Assembly (NCBI GenBank): GCA_039027855.1
Contig: JBCCJI010000003.1
Location: forward strand, 1-64,000
Length of the DNA: 64,000 nucleotides
Source: Thermohalobaculum sp039027855
GTDB lineage: Bacteria > Pseudomonadota > Alphaproteobacteria > Rhodobacterales > Rhodobacteraceae
Direction of reading: 5' to 3'
This document shows positions 24,864-33,471 of the stretch, piece by piece. A program made the translations under genes and the position numbers. Numbering within the stretch: the stretch's first letter is position 1; each line of letters opens with the position of its first letter. Under the pieces are notes generated by a model that was not told where the DNA came from, did not search any database, and saw only the letters and a list, made by a program, of their open reading frames with translations.

Positions 24864-24890
24864 GGAATCGCGGCTGATCGCCGCGATCAG
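24864..24890. repeat. Dispersed hairpin repeat, copy 1
   Basis: ATCGCGGC (24867-24874) pairs with GCCGCGAT (24880-24887) around TGATC. The 27-bp unit recurs in inverted orientation at 59379-59405 with two mismatches. Here it lies in the 160-bp gap between the tRNA and the convergent molybdopterin-subunit gene and may act as a terminator. Confidence 0.65.
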
Positions 24891-24991
24891 ACCGGCCTGG
24901 TCACGGTCAGGCGGTGTCCCGGGCGGCGCCCCGTCGACCGGTTGGATTTCGGCGCGGCCGTGGTTGAGTGGGCCGTCAGACCGGCTGTCGC

Positions 24992-27133
24992 TCAGAGCGC
25001 CATGGCGGTGTCGCGCATGACCTCGGGTGTGAAGGGCATGCGCGACGGCAGGAACCCGACGGCGGCGCGGACGGCACCGGCGATGGCGGCGGCGACGGGG
25101 CCGCAGGCGGCCTCGCCCGCGCCAAGCGAGGGGGTGTCGGGGCGATCAATGAGCTTGATGGCGATCTCGGGCACCTGGTCGAAGCGCAGCACCGGATAGC
25201 TGTCCCAGTCGCGGGTCAGGATGCCGTCGCGATCCCAGCGCACTTCCTCGATCAGCAGCCAGGAGAGCGCCTGCAGCGCGCCGCCCTCAAGCTGTGCGCG
25301 CAAGCCGTCGGGGTCGACCACGCGTCCGGCATCGGCGGCCATGAAGAGGCGGCTGACGGCGATCTCGCCCTCGGCGCTTACGCTGACATCGGCGACCGCG
25401 CCGACCCGGGCGGCGGCGTTCTTGTAGCGGGCATAGCCCACGCCCCGGCCAACGACGGCTTCGGCCCCGGCTTCAGGAGCGACCATCGGGGCAGTCCAGG
25501 CCTCGCCGAGCGCCGCGACCACGCGCGCGTGATCGGGATCGTCGAGATGGGCGCGGCGGAAGGCCAGCGGGTCGGCGCCCGCCGACTCGGCAAGCAGATC
25601 CATCGCCTGTTCGGCCGCCACGACGTTCAGCGTCGCGCCCAGCGTGCGCAGCGCCGAGGTGCGGAGCGGCATCGACGGCACCAGGTTCTTGACCAACCGC
25701 CGGGGGCCGACGGCATAGGGCGGCTCCAGGTTGCGGTGCAGGCCGCCCTCGCGGTTCATGTTCGGCTCGCCGATATAGGGCGCTAGCGCGTCCTCGCGGA
25801 AGCGGCTGGCGAGCAGGCGCTTTGGCCCGGCTTTGTGGGCGCCCGGCCGGGGGCGGCCGCGATGGGTGTCGCCCGTCGCCTCGGCTGACCAGGCGGCGAT
25901 GCGGCCCTTCTCCAGCCGTGCCGACACCGTGACCGTCGTCGCGGGGAAGTAGGGCTCGAAGGCGTGCTCCTCCTCGCGCGTCCATTTCAGCAGCACTGGC
26001 CTGTCCTTGATCGCCAGCGCCACCAGCGCCGCATCGAAGGCCGCATCGTCGGCACCGTTATGGCCGTAACAGCCCGAGCCCGGCATATGGGCGATGCGGA
26101 TCGCCGTCTCGGCCATGCCCAGCGCCTCGGCCATGGTCTTGCGGAGCGGGTAGATCCCCTGGCTATGGCAGGTGATGTCGAGCAGCGCACCGTCCCAGAC
26201 CGCCAGTGCGGCCGAGGGGCCGAGGGCTGCGTGCATCTGGTAGGGCCGGTGCATCGTGACCGTCACATCCGGCGCATCGAGCGGCGTGGCCGGCGTCTCG
26301 CGCACCGGCAGGCCATCGCGCACGCTGAGCGTGATGCGGGTCAGGGTGTCGAGCATGGCCACCGGATCGCCCTCGGGCAGACCGTCGCCGGTGTCCCAGT
26401 CGGCGGTGCTCGCCAGGCGCCGCGTGGCGCGGATGACCTGCCATTCCGGCGTGCCGGCGACGGCGATGAAGCTGCCGTCTTGCACGATCCTGAGCCCCTC
26501 GGCCTCGGTCCGGGTGACGCTGTCGGGGTCGAGCGCGATCAGGCGGGCGCGGTCGTGGGGCGGGCGGACGACGCGGGCGTGCAACATGCCCTCCAGCCGC
26601 AGGTCGTGCACGTAGCGATGTGCGCCGCGCACCATGTCGGCCATGCCGCTTGGCGGGGCGGGCGGTGCCTCGGTGATGCCGGCGGGTGGGATATGCAGCG
26701 GTGCCGACGGATCGAGCACTAAATCCCCGGGCAGGTCTGGCCAGAGATCGGCGAGCGCCACGCTGCGGTTCGACTGGGGATCGACCGCCAGCCCGTCGCG
26801 GAGACGCACCGAGCCCGGCGCGATGGCGAGCGCGTCGGCCGCAAGCTCCAGCAGCGCGCCGCGGGCGGTGGCGGCGGCCGCGCGCAGGCTGGCCCCGCTC
26901 TGGATGATGGAGTTGGAGCCCGAGGTGATGCCCTCGTCGGGCGCCGTGCCAGTGACCGGCGCGCGCACTTCGACGGCCTCAAGCGGCAGGCCGAGCTCGC
27001 CGGCGGCGATGCGCCTCAGCGCGGTGGAGATGCGCTGACCGAGATCGACCTTGCCGGTGGCGACGACCAGCCGGCTGCCCTCCATCGCCAGCCAGTCGCC
27101 GACCAGCGACCCGTGCTCGGGCAGGTCCTTCAT
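24992..27133 (-). CDS. Molybdopterin-binding subunit of a xanthine dehydrogenase-family hydroxylase (isoquinoline oxidoreductase-like)
   Basis: A 713-residue large subunit of a two-component molybdenum hydroxylase. TGKVDLGQRISTALRRIAAGELGL near the N-terminus and the C-terminal LGAGEAACGPVAAAIAGAV with the catalytic Glu (GAGEAA) fit the IorB/nicotinate-type group. GSGCYGHNGADDAAFDAALVA is a cofactor-binding block. It hydroxylates a carbon next to nitrogen in a heterocycle, or an aldehyde, with water as the oxygen source. The ATG overlaps the 2Fe-2S gene's stop by 4 bp (ATGA). No FAD subunit is present, so electrons probably pass to a cytochrome. Substrate unknown. Confidence 0.9.
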   Translation of the reverse strand: MKDLPEHGSLVGDWLAMEGSRLVVATGKVDLGQRISTALRRIAAGELGLPLEAVEVRAPVTGTAPDEGITSGSNSIIQSGASLRAAAATARGALLELAADALAIAPGSVRLRDGLAVDPQSNRSVALADLWPDLPGDLVLDPSAPLHIPPAGITEAPPAPPSGMADMVRGAHRYVHDLRLEGMLHARVVRPPHDRARLIALDPDSVTRTEAEGLRIVQDGSFIAVAGTPEWQVIRATRRLASTADWDTGDGLPEGDPVAMLDTLTRITLSVRDGLPVRETPATPLDAPDVTVTMHRPYQMHAALGPSAALAVWDGALLDITCHSQGIYPLRKTMAEALGMAETAIRIAHMPGSGCYGHNGADDAAFDAALVALAIKDRPVLLKWTREEEHAFEPYFPATTVTVSARLEKGRIAAWSAEATGDTHRGRPRPGAHKAGPKRLLASRFREDALAPYIGEPNMNREGGLHRNLEPPYAVGPRRLVKNLVPSMPLRTSALRTLGATLNVVAAEQAMDLLAESAGADPLAFRRAHLDDPDHARVVAALGEAWTAPMVAPEAGAEAVVGRGVGYARYKNAAARVGAVADVSVSAEGEIAVSRLFMAADAGRVVDPDGLRAQLEGGALQALSWLLIEEVRWDRDGILTRDWDSYPVLRFDQVPEIAIKLIDRPDTPSLGAGEAACGPVAAAIAGAVRAAVGFLPSRMPFTPEVMRDTAMAL

Positions 27134-27603
27134 GGCGCGGCACCCTCGGCCCCTGCAGCGCGCGCCACGGCGCGGAGGACGCGGGGGTGGGAGCCGCAGC
27201 GGCAGAGATGCGGGGTCAGCGCCTCGACCGTCGCGGCCCGGTCGGGCGAGGGCGTACGCGACAGAAGCGCCGTCGCCGCGACGACCAGCCCGGGGGTGCA
27301 GTAGCCGCATTGCGCGGCCGCCTCATCGACGAAGGCCGCCTGCACGCGACGCCCGACCGGATGCTCTGCCATGGCCTCCACCGTCAGGATCTCGCGGCCC
27401 GCAAAGGCATGGGCAGGCGTCATGCAGCTGAGCTCTGCTTGGCCATCCACCAGCACCGCGCAGGCGCCGCATTGCTGCAGCCCGCAGCCGAGTTTCGCGC
27501 CAGTCAGGCCAAGCTCGTCGCGCAGCACGAACAAAAGCGGCGTATCGGGATCGGACGCTATCGCCCGCGTCTTGCCATTGATGCTGAGGCTCAGGCCGCC
27601 CAA
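27130..27603 (-). CDS. 2Fe-2S subunit of the molybdenum hydroxylase
   Basis: A 157-residue iron-sulfur subunit. The plant-type cluster ligands are C40, C45, C48 and C60 (KLGCGLQQCGACAV...LSC). The second cluster uses C99, C102, C134 and C136 (QCGYCTPG...LCRCGSHP). It relays electrons from the molybdopterin subunit, with which it overlaps by 4 bp, to an external acceptor. It overlaps the OsmC gene by 13 bp, showing translational coupling across the operon. Confidence 0.94.
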   Translation of the reverse strand: MGGLSLSINGKTRAIASDPDTPLLFVLRDELGLTGAKLGCGLQQCGACAVLVDGQAELSCMTPAHAFAGREILTVEAMAEHPVGRRVQAAFVDEAAAQCGYCTPGLVVAATALLSRTPSPDRAATVEALTPHLCRCGSHPRVLRAVARAAGAEGAAP

Positions 27604-28103
27604 GGCGTCACCTTCTCCCAGGCGACGTCCAGCTCGACCCCGGCCTCGCGGAACAGGTTCATGACCGGGCAGCGGTATTCGACGTTCTTTTGCAGGCGGG
27701 CAAAGCGCTCGTCGCTCTCCTCGGTATGGACCCGGATGCGCATGCGCACACCCTGGAAATAGGGGCGCACGCCCTGCACGCCGCGGCTGCCGCGCTGGTC
27801 GACGGTGCCGTCGGCCTCGATATCCACGGCGAAGTATTTGAACTTCATCCCCTCGGCGCAGCGGTTGATGATGACCCCCTCGCAGCCGAGCAGGCTGGAG
27901 AGCGTCATCTCAAGCGGCGTTGGGCCAGTATTGCTCTCTTTTTCGTCGGTGATCACCACATGGTCGCGCACCATCATGACCGAGCGGGTGGAGGCTTCGT
28001 TCCGCATCGACACGCGGCGGATGCCGATCAGCGGGCGCGCGGGATTTACCGAAGGGGCGAGCAGGCCATCGTCGGCCGCCTGCGCGGGGGACTGGTCGTT
28101 CAT
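27591..28103 (-). CDS. OsmC-family protein
   Basis: A 170-residue OsmC/Ohr-fold protein. The conserved cysteines are C74 (SLLGCEGVIINR) and C145 (VEYRCPVMNLF), in the positions of the peroxide-reducing pair or its OsmC-like variants. OsmC proteins often sit beside xanthine dehydrogenase-type genes. A role in hydroperoxide removal or in handling a reactive product is inferred. It is nested between the LVIVD-repeat gene (4-bp ATGA overlap) and the 2Fe-2S gene (13-bp overlap). Confidence 0.88.
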   Translation of the reverse strand: MNDQSPAQAADDGLLAPSVNPARPLIGIRRVSMRNEASTRSVMMVRDHVVITDEKESNTGPTPLEMTLSSLLGCEGVIINRCAEGMKFKYFAVDIEADGTVDQRGSRGVQGVRPYFQGVRMRIRVHTEESDERFARLQKNVEYRCPVMNLFREAGVELDVAWEKVTPWAA

Positions 28104-29392
28104 GCCGTGATCTCCACGATATCGAGACCGCTGACGCGGTCGAGGACATAGACGAGGCCGCGATGGTCGAGCGCCACGTCGTTGGATTGGGGGGGCCGGC
28201 CGCCATAGTCGGGCAGGTAGTGCGCGACCTCGACCGGGTTCAGCGGATCGGCGAAATCGACGACGCGCAGGCCCCCCGCGAACCAGGTGAAGTAGACCCG
28301 GGTGGTATCGAGCTGCTCGGCAAATTGATGCGCCCCGAAGCGGGCGCCGGGCTGGCCCACCCAGGGGCTGGCCCGTTCGCTCAGATCCCAGGCCGTCACC
28401 GCCTCGATGTTCGAGAGATCGGTGACATCCAGCACCCAGACAAAGCCGTGCAGGCGGCCGGGCTTGTGGTCGTGCTCCTCGTCGATAGCGATGGCGTAGC
28501 GGCGGCCGTTGATCAGCTGCTCGAACGGCATGACGGTGTGGGTCGGCTCGGGGATCGCCTTTGGCCAGCGATACTCACCAATCAGCCGCGGATTGCTGAG
28601 ATCGGTCGCATCGAGGACGCGCAGGCCCGCATGCCAGAAGGCCGCCCACAGCTCGTCGCCGCAGCGCATGGCGTGGTGCAGTCGGTGGGAGTAGCCCTTC
28701 CACGTCGGCACCTCGCCCGCCGCCACATGCTGGCCGGGGATGTGGAAGCGGCCGACCTCGCGCGGATTGGCCGGGTCCGTAAGATCGTAATTGACGAGGA
28801 TGTTCCCGACATAGCCCTCCATCTCGGTCGAGATGTAGGCGTAGTTGGCGTCCATATGGAAACGATGCGTGCCAAAGCCGTGGGTGCGCACATGGGTCAG
28901 CTCACGCGGGGCGGTCTTGTCGCTGATGTCCCAGACGCGAAAGCCGCCGTCGTGATAGCCACGCTCGCGCGCTGCATCCAGCACCGCGATATCGGCGGGT
29001 TTGACACCGATGGCGGCGGCCAGCGCCTCGTCCGTCGCGGCGGCACCCATCTCGGCCCGCAGACCCGGCAGCTTGTCGCCCTTCCGCAGGAAATGGCGGC
29101 GATCCATCTCGACATTCGTGATCATGATGTCGCCGGCGACGCGCACCTTGTGAGTGTGGCTGGCATCGGTCGGTGGCGGCACATGGGACACTACCCTCGG
29201 ATTGGCCGGATCGCTGATGTCGATGATCGAGGTGCCGTGCGGCGGCTTCATATGCCCGACATAGGCATAGTCGCCCTGGATCGAGACCTGTCCCCCGCCG
29301 GGGATATCCAGCCGCCCGACCATCCGGGCGTTGCGCGCCATCTCCCAGGTCAGCGTCCGGCTGATCGTCTTCGGTGCCTGGTCGTCCGCCAT
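28100..29392 (-). CDS. LVIVD-repeat beta-propeller protein
   Basis: A 430-residue protein built of repeated blades of the LVIVD type, each with a DISDPANPR-, DLTDPANPR-, DATDLSNPR- or DVTDLSNIE-like strand-turn. There is no signal peptide, so it is probably cytoplasmic. His and Glu are frequent in the central cavity segments (HRFHMD, HRLHHAM, DEEHDHKPG), hinting at metal binding. Function is not established for the family. The ATGA overlap with tctA and with osmC ties it to the transport and hydroxylase operon. Confidence 0.85.
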   Translation of the reverse strand: MADDQAPKTISRTLTWEMARNARMVGRLDIPGGGQVSIQGDYAYVGHMKPPHGTSIIDISDPANPRVVSHVPPPTDASHTHKVRVAGDIMITNVEMDRRHFLRKGDKLPGLRAEMGAAATDEALAAAIGVKPADIAVLDAARERGYHDGGFRVWDISDKTAPRELTHVRTHGFGTHRFHMDANYAYISTEMEGYVGNILVNYDLTDPANPREVGRFHIPGQHVAAGEVPTWKGYSHRLHHAMRCGDELWAAFWHAGLRVLDATDLSNPRLIGEYRWPKAIPEPTHTVMPFEQLINGRRYAIAIDEEHDHKPGRLHGFVWVLDVTDLSNIEAVTAWDLSERASPWVGQPGARFGAHQFAEQLDTTRVYFTWFAGGLRVVDFADPLNPVEVAHYLPDYGGRPPQSNDVALDHRGLVYVLDRVSGLDIVEITA

Positions 29393-30909
29393 CAAACCGC
29401 CTCCGCCTGTCGGCGCGCGCGGCGCCAGTTCTGCCAGATCGGCACCATGATGGTGAGCACCAGCAGCACCCACAGCACGTTGCCGATATTCGAGGAAAAC
29501 AGCGTCATCACATCCCCGCCCGATTTGCGGAGCGCAAGCAGGAAGTACCGCTCGAGCAGCGGGCCGAGGATCACGCCGATCAGGATCGCCGCCACGTGGT
29601 ATCCGGTGCGCCGGGCGACATAGCCGATCACGCCGAAGCCGAGCGCCAGCCACATGTCGAACATGTATTCGCGCGGTACGAAGCCGCCGACCAGCGTGAA
29701 GCTGAGGATGATCGGCGCCAGATAGATCGTGGGGATCGTGGTGATCCGGCTCATGTAGCGGCTGAGCGGCAAGATCGTCACCGTCATGATCAGGTAGGCG
29801 ATGGCCATCGCCATGAACATGCCATAGCCGACCTCGGGCGCGCGTTCGAACAGGCTGGGCCCGAAGCCCACGCCCTTGAACTGCAGCACCACCAGCATGA
29901 TCGCCGCCGTGGCACCACCGGGAATGCCGAGCACCAGCAGCGGCACCAGCGTGCCGGAGGTCACGCCGTTGTTGGCGCTTTCCGGCGCGATCAGCCCCTC
30001 GGGATGGCCGGTGCCGTACTTCTCGGGCGTCTTCGAGAAGGTCTTGGACTGCTGATAGGCGACAAAGCTGGAGATGGCCGCGCCCGCACCGGGGATCACC
30101 CCGATGATCAGCCCGATGAGCGAGGTCCAGACGATGTGCCACCAGCGGCTGAGCGCGATCCGGGCGCCCTCGAAGGTCGCCTCCCAGCTCGGTTTGGGTT
30201 TGGTGATATCGCTCTCGTCCAGGATCGTGCGCCGCTCGATCATCAGGAAGGCTTCGGACACCGCGAACAGGCCGACCAGCGCCGGGATCAGCGGCACGCC
30301 ATCATAGAGCTCGAGAAAACCGAAGGTGCCGCGCGGCGTGGCATAGACGACGTCGGTGCCGATCGAGCCGATCATGAGGCCGAAAAAGCCTGCAATCAGC
30401 CCCTTCAGCATGTCGGACGCGGCGATGGAGGCGATCAGCGAGATGCCGAACAGCATGACCACGATCATCTCGACCGAGTGCATGTAGAAGCCGACGCGCG
30501 CCAGGATCGGCATGGTGGCGAGCGCGATGGCGGTGGTCAGCAGCCCACCGATGGAGGAGGCGACGAAGCTCATCGCCAGCGCCTGCTGCCCGCGCCCTTG
30601 ACGCGTCATCGGATAGCCGTCCAGCGGCGTCGCCGCCGCCCCAGCAGTGCCGGGGATGTTGACCAAGATCGCCGGGATGCCCGCCCCCATGCGCGCCGCG
30701 CAATAGAGCGTGACCATGAACACGATGCCCGTCTGCAGCTCCATCGCGAGCGTCAGCGGCAGCAGGATGATGATGGTGTTCGCCGCCGAGAAGCCCGGGA
30801 TGCCGCCGACAATCATGCCGAGGAAGATCGTCGGGATGATCACCCACCAATAGCCGATGGTATCGACGAACACCGCCCAGAGCAGCTCGGTCGTGGAGAG
30901 ATCGGTCAT
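29392..30909 (-). CDS. Tripartite tricarboxylate transporter permease, large subunit (TctA family), system 1
   Basis: A 505-residue permease with about 11-12 membrane segments. The TctA signatures are GMIVGGIPGFSAANTIIILLPL at the N-terminus, GIPAILVNIPGTAGAAATPLDGYP, and the repeat-related IIGVIPGAGAAISSFVAYQ and APESANNGVTSGTLVPLLVLGIPG. It works with TctB and a periplasmic TctC protein to import carboxylates with a cation gradient. Start ATG 30909, overlapping tctB by 4 bp. The substrate is likely the compound degraded by the surrounding operon. Confidence 0.94.
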   Translation of the reverse strand: MTDLSTTELLWAVFVDTIGYWWVIIPTIFLGMIVGGIPGFSAANTIIILLPLTLAMELQTGIVFMVTLYCAARMGAGIPAILVNIPGTAGAAATPLDGYPMTRQGRGQQALAMSFVASSIGGLLTTAIALATMPILARVGFYMHSVEMIVVMLFGISLIASIAASDMLKGLIAGFFGLMIGSIGTDVVYATPRGTFGFLELYDGVPLIPALVGLFAVSEAFLMIERRTILDESDITKPKPSWEATFEGARIALSRWWHIVWTSLIGLIIGVIPGAGAAISSFVAYQQSKTFSKTPEKYGTGHPEGLIAPESANNGVTSGTLVPLLVLGIPGGATAAIMLVVLQFKGVGFGPSLFERAPEVGYGMFMAMAIAYLIMTVTILPLSRYMSRITTIPTIYLAPIILSFTLVGGFVPREYMFDMWLALGFGVIGYVARRTGYHVAAILIGVILGPLLERYFLLALRKSGGDVMTLFSSNIGNVLWVLLVLTIMVPIWQNWRRARRQAEAV

Positions 30910-31415
30910 CCGGTGATCCCCTTCATCGTCTCCTCGAACCAGCCCGCCGGGAAGCGGGTGTCGAAGGCCCAGATGAAGAGCGCCCAGCCACCGAGCGCCA
31001 TGACCGCCGAGACCGCGAAACAGGTCACGAGGTGGCGGAGTTGGTTCAGGATCGCCATGGAGAGGAACAGGAACAGGAAGGTGGTGAGCGTGAAGCCCAG
31101 ATCCTCGACGAACCAGACATAGCCGATGGTGGTCGCGAGCAAACCGACGCGCCCGCAATACCAGTCATCCCAGGTCATCAGGTTCTGAAAGCCGAAGGAC
31201 GCCTCGCCACCGCGGAGTTCCAGCGCGACGCGCACGAAGAAGAGCGCGCAGAAGGTCAGCAGCAGGCCGCCGACGAGGAAGGCACCGACCTGCGCTGTCC
31301 AGGGCGAGTTCCAAATGGTCGAAACGTAGTAGAGCGTGAAGGCGACGGCGGCGACGGGGATGACAAGCTCACCCCCGGCATGTGCGCGCGGCGCGCGTTG
31401 ATTGCGCTCGGCCAT
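30906..31415 (-). CDS. Tripartite tricarboxylate transporter small membrane subunit (TctB family), system 1
   Basis: A 169-residue membrane protein with four hydrophobic segments (about 17-35, 42-62, 85-125 as a long pair, 135-155), typical for TctB. The start at 31415 has a GGGAGA site. A 157-bp gap before it holds a long inverted repeat that separates tctB from the upstream tctC gene. This could let the binding protein be made in excess over the permease. Confidence 0.86.
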   Translation of the reverse strand: MAERNQRAPRAHAGGELVIPVAAVAFTLYYVSTIWNSPWTAQVGAFLVGGLLLTFCALFFVRVALELRGGEASFGFQNLMTWDDWYCGRVGLLATTIGYVWFVEDLGFTLTTFLFLFLSMAILNQLRHLVTCFAVSAVMALGGWALFIWAFDTRFPAGWFEETMKGITG

Positions 31416-31461
31416 CGGGTTCTCCCGGGTGTTGGTGCCGTTGTGCATGGCGCGGGGGCTC

Positions 31462-31552
31462 GCGGTGGGGTGGAACCCCACCCTACCCGGGCCGAAGTCG
31501 CCTGCTCAGCGCGGAGTAAGGACAAGCGGTAGGGTGGGGTTCACCCCACCGC
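31462..31552. repeat. REP-like long inverted repeat between tctC and tctB
   Basis: The arm 31462-31487 (starting GCGGTGGGGTGGAACC) pairs with 31528-31552 (GGTAGGGTGGGGTTCACC...) over 25 bp with one bulged base. Each arm also contains a smaller palindrome (GGTGGGGT/ACCCCACC). The loop is 40 nt. It resembles REP elements in intergenic regions of alphaproteobacteria. It could stabilise the upstream tctC mRNA or weaken read-through into tctB. Confidence 0.8.
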
Positions 31553-31572
31553 TGGGCCCCGTTCCGCGCCCT

Positions 31573-32574
31573 TCAGCCGCCGGTCAGCAGCGGCTTGAAC
31601 CGCTCGCCAAGCTCCAGCATCGCGGATTTGAACGCGGCGCATTCTTCGACGCCGCCATAGTTCAGGTATTCTGGCGTGCCGCGCGCGGCGAGATAGCTCT
31701 CCATCAGCGCCGGATCGTCGAAGGTCGCCTTGAAGCTGTCCATCAGCACCTGCATCCGGTCGGGATGGTCGTCGACGGCCTTCTTGTGGATGCCGAAGGC
31801 GCGCGAGGACAGCATCTCGGGCAGGTCCATATCGTAGGCATCGTTGATCGAGGGCGCGTTGTTCAGCCGCTCGCCCACCCGGTTCTCGCCGAACACCAGC
31901 ATGGTGCGTACCGCCTCGCCGGCCGAGATGACCGAGCCAGAGGTCAGCACCGAGAAATCGACCTCGCCCGTCACGGCGCCGGCGATGGTGTTCTTGCCGC
32001 CCGACAGCGGGATCAGGTTGAACTGCGCACCGGTCTTCTCCCCAAGCGACAGGATCCCGATCGAGGCCGGGTGCGCGAGGCGCGAGGTGCCGACGTTCAG
32101 CGGGCGCTGCTTGGCGGCGGCCACGATCTCGTCGATCGATTGGAACTTGCTCTCGGCGCCGACGAAGGCGCAGCCGGGATCGGTGTCGACGCGGCCGAAG
32201 TAGAAATAGTCGTCGATGTCGAAGGTCGGCGCGGCCACCGCCCAGTTCAGCACCTCGGGACCCATATTGCCGAAGATCAGGCTGTAGGCGTCGGGCTCGC
32301 GCTTGCCCATGTAGACCTCATAGCCGACCCGGCCCGAGGCGCCGGGGAAGAAGCCGGGCTCGAACTCGGTGCCGATCTTCGGTCCCCAGACCTTGGTGAA
32401 GGCGCGGAAATTGCGGTCGGCCCCGCCGCCCTCGCGCGTCGGGATGATGACCTCGATGTTCTGGTCGGGATAGGCGGCGGCGCGCGCTACCCAGGGCGCG
32501 GCGATGCCCGCGCCGGCGAGCGCTGCGCCACTCAACAGGGCCTGGCGGCGGGTAAATCCGTTCCGGATCGTCAT
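31573..32574 (-). CDS. Bug-family tripartite tricarboxylate transporter substrate-binding protein (TctC), system 1
   Basis: A 333-residue periplasmic binding protein with a Tat-like leader (TRRQALLSGAALAGAG). The N-terminal AYPDQNIEVIIPTREGGGADRNFRAF strand-loop is the Bug ligand-binding signature, followed by GASGRVGYEVYM. It captures the substrate for the TctAB permease encoded downstream. It is separated from the TauE gene by about 90 bp and from tctB by a hairpin repeat. Confidence 0.92.
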   Translation of the reverse strand: MTIRNGFTRRQALLSGAALAGAGIAAPWVARAAAYPDQNIEVIIPTREGGGADRNFRAFTKVWGPKIGTEFEPGFFPGASGRVGYEVYMGKREPDAYSLIFGNMGPEVLNWAVAAPTFDIDDYFYFGRVDTDPGCAFVGAESKFQSIDEIVAAAKQRPLNVGTSRLAHPASIGILSLGEKTGAQFNLIPLSGGKNTIAGAVTGEVDFSVLTSGSVISAGEAVRTMLVFGENRVGERLNNAPSINDAYDMDLPEMLSSRAFGIHKKAVDDHPDRMQVLMDSFKATFDDPALMESYLAARGTPEYLNYGGVEECAAFKSAMLELGERFKPLLTGG

Positions 32575-32667
32575 GATGACCTCCCTTGCTGGTCGTTTCC
32601 CCGGCGCTTCTTTTCATTTGTTGCGATCGCCGGCGCCTCGGCGTCACATCCTTTCGAGGTGGGGCGC

Positions 32668-33471
32668 TTAGTCCCCCGTTCCACTAACCCCCGTTCCACT
32701 CAGCAGTCCCGAAAGCTCCAGCCCGGTCGCGGCGGCCACGCCCTGCGTCACCAGGTTGAGGCCGAGGACGATCAGGATGATGTCGAGCACCCGGCGAAAC
32801 CGGTCATCGTCGAGCCGGCGCAGCACCGCGCGCCCGGCCAGCGTGCCGATAAAGCCCGCGACGATCAGCGCCGCGATCAGCGGCAGCCACTGGGCGAAGG
32901 CGAAGCCGACCAGCCCGAAGGCGACGCATTTCAGCAGGTGCTGCACGGTCATCAGCACCGAATGGGTCGCCACATGGGTGTCTTTGGGCAGGCTGAGCGT
33001 GCGCAGATAGGCGGCGACGAAGGGCCCGGTCGCGCCGAAGAACATGGTCAGAAAGCTGGAGATCCCGCCCGCGACGCCAGCCGAGCGGTTCATGAAGGCC
33101 GGTGGTGTACCGAACACCGACCAGAGCACGAAGAGCCCGACGCCGATCCGAATGGCGGCTGCCGGCAGCTGCACCAGCAGCACACCGCCAAGCGCCACGC
33201 CGATGCCCGCGCCCATCAGGAAGGTGGGCAGGATCGCGCGGTGGGTATGGCTGATCATGATCGCAGCCCGCCCGGCGTTCGAGCCGAGCTGCACCAGACC
33301 ATGGATCGGGATGATCGCAGCCGCCGGCAGCACTGTGGCCAGCACCGCCAGCATCACCGCGCCGCCGCCAAGTCCGAAGGCCGCCGCCATGAACGACGTC
33401 GCGAAGCTGAGCGCCACAAGCCCGGAGGCCACCGCCCAGCCGAGCCCTGCATGCAGCGCCTCGACGCTCAT
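32668..33471 (-). CDS. TauE/SafE-family membrane permease, copy 1
   Basis: A 267-residue membrane protein with about eight hydrophobic segments in two halves. FGLGGGAVMLAVLATVLPAAAIIPIHGLVQLGSNAGRA is the first TauE-type signature and GFIGTLAGRAVLRRL sits in the second half. The family exports sulfite, sulfoacetate or other organic anions. It overlaps the upstream gene by 4 bp (ATGA) and lies within the TTT/hydroxylase operon. It may move a pathway by-product, and the substrate cannot be told. Confidence 0.88.
   Translation of the reverse strand: MSVEALHAGLGWAVASGLVALSFATSFMAAAFGLGGGAVMLAVLATVLPAAAIIPIHGLVQLGSNAGRAAIMISHTHRAILPTFLMGAGIGVALGGVLLVQLPAAAIRIGVGLFVLWSVFGTPPAFMNRSAGVAGGISSFLTMFFGATGPFVAAYLRTLSLPKDTHVATHSVLMTVQHLLKCVAFGLVGFAFAQWLPLIAALIVAGFIGTLAGRAVLRRLDDDRFRRVLDIILIVLGLNLVTQGVAAATGLELSGLLSGTGVSGTGD

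Noticed and set aside
24739..25020. Short protein frame over the tRNA 3' exon
   Set aside because: The region is explained by the intron and tRNA-Leu exon, and the frame has no family similarity.
29374..31122. 582-residue plus-strand frame rich in Asp, His and Arg
   Set aside because: It is the complementary frame of the TctA permease. No domain or ribosome-binding site supports it.
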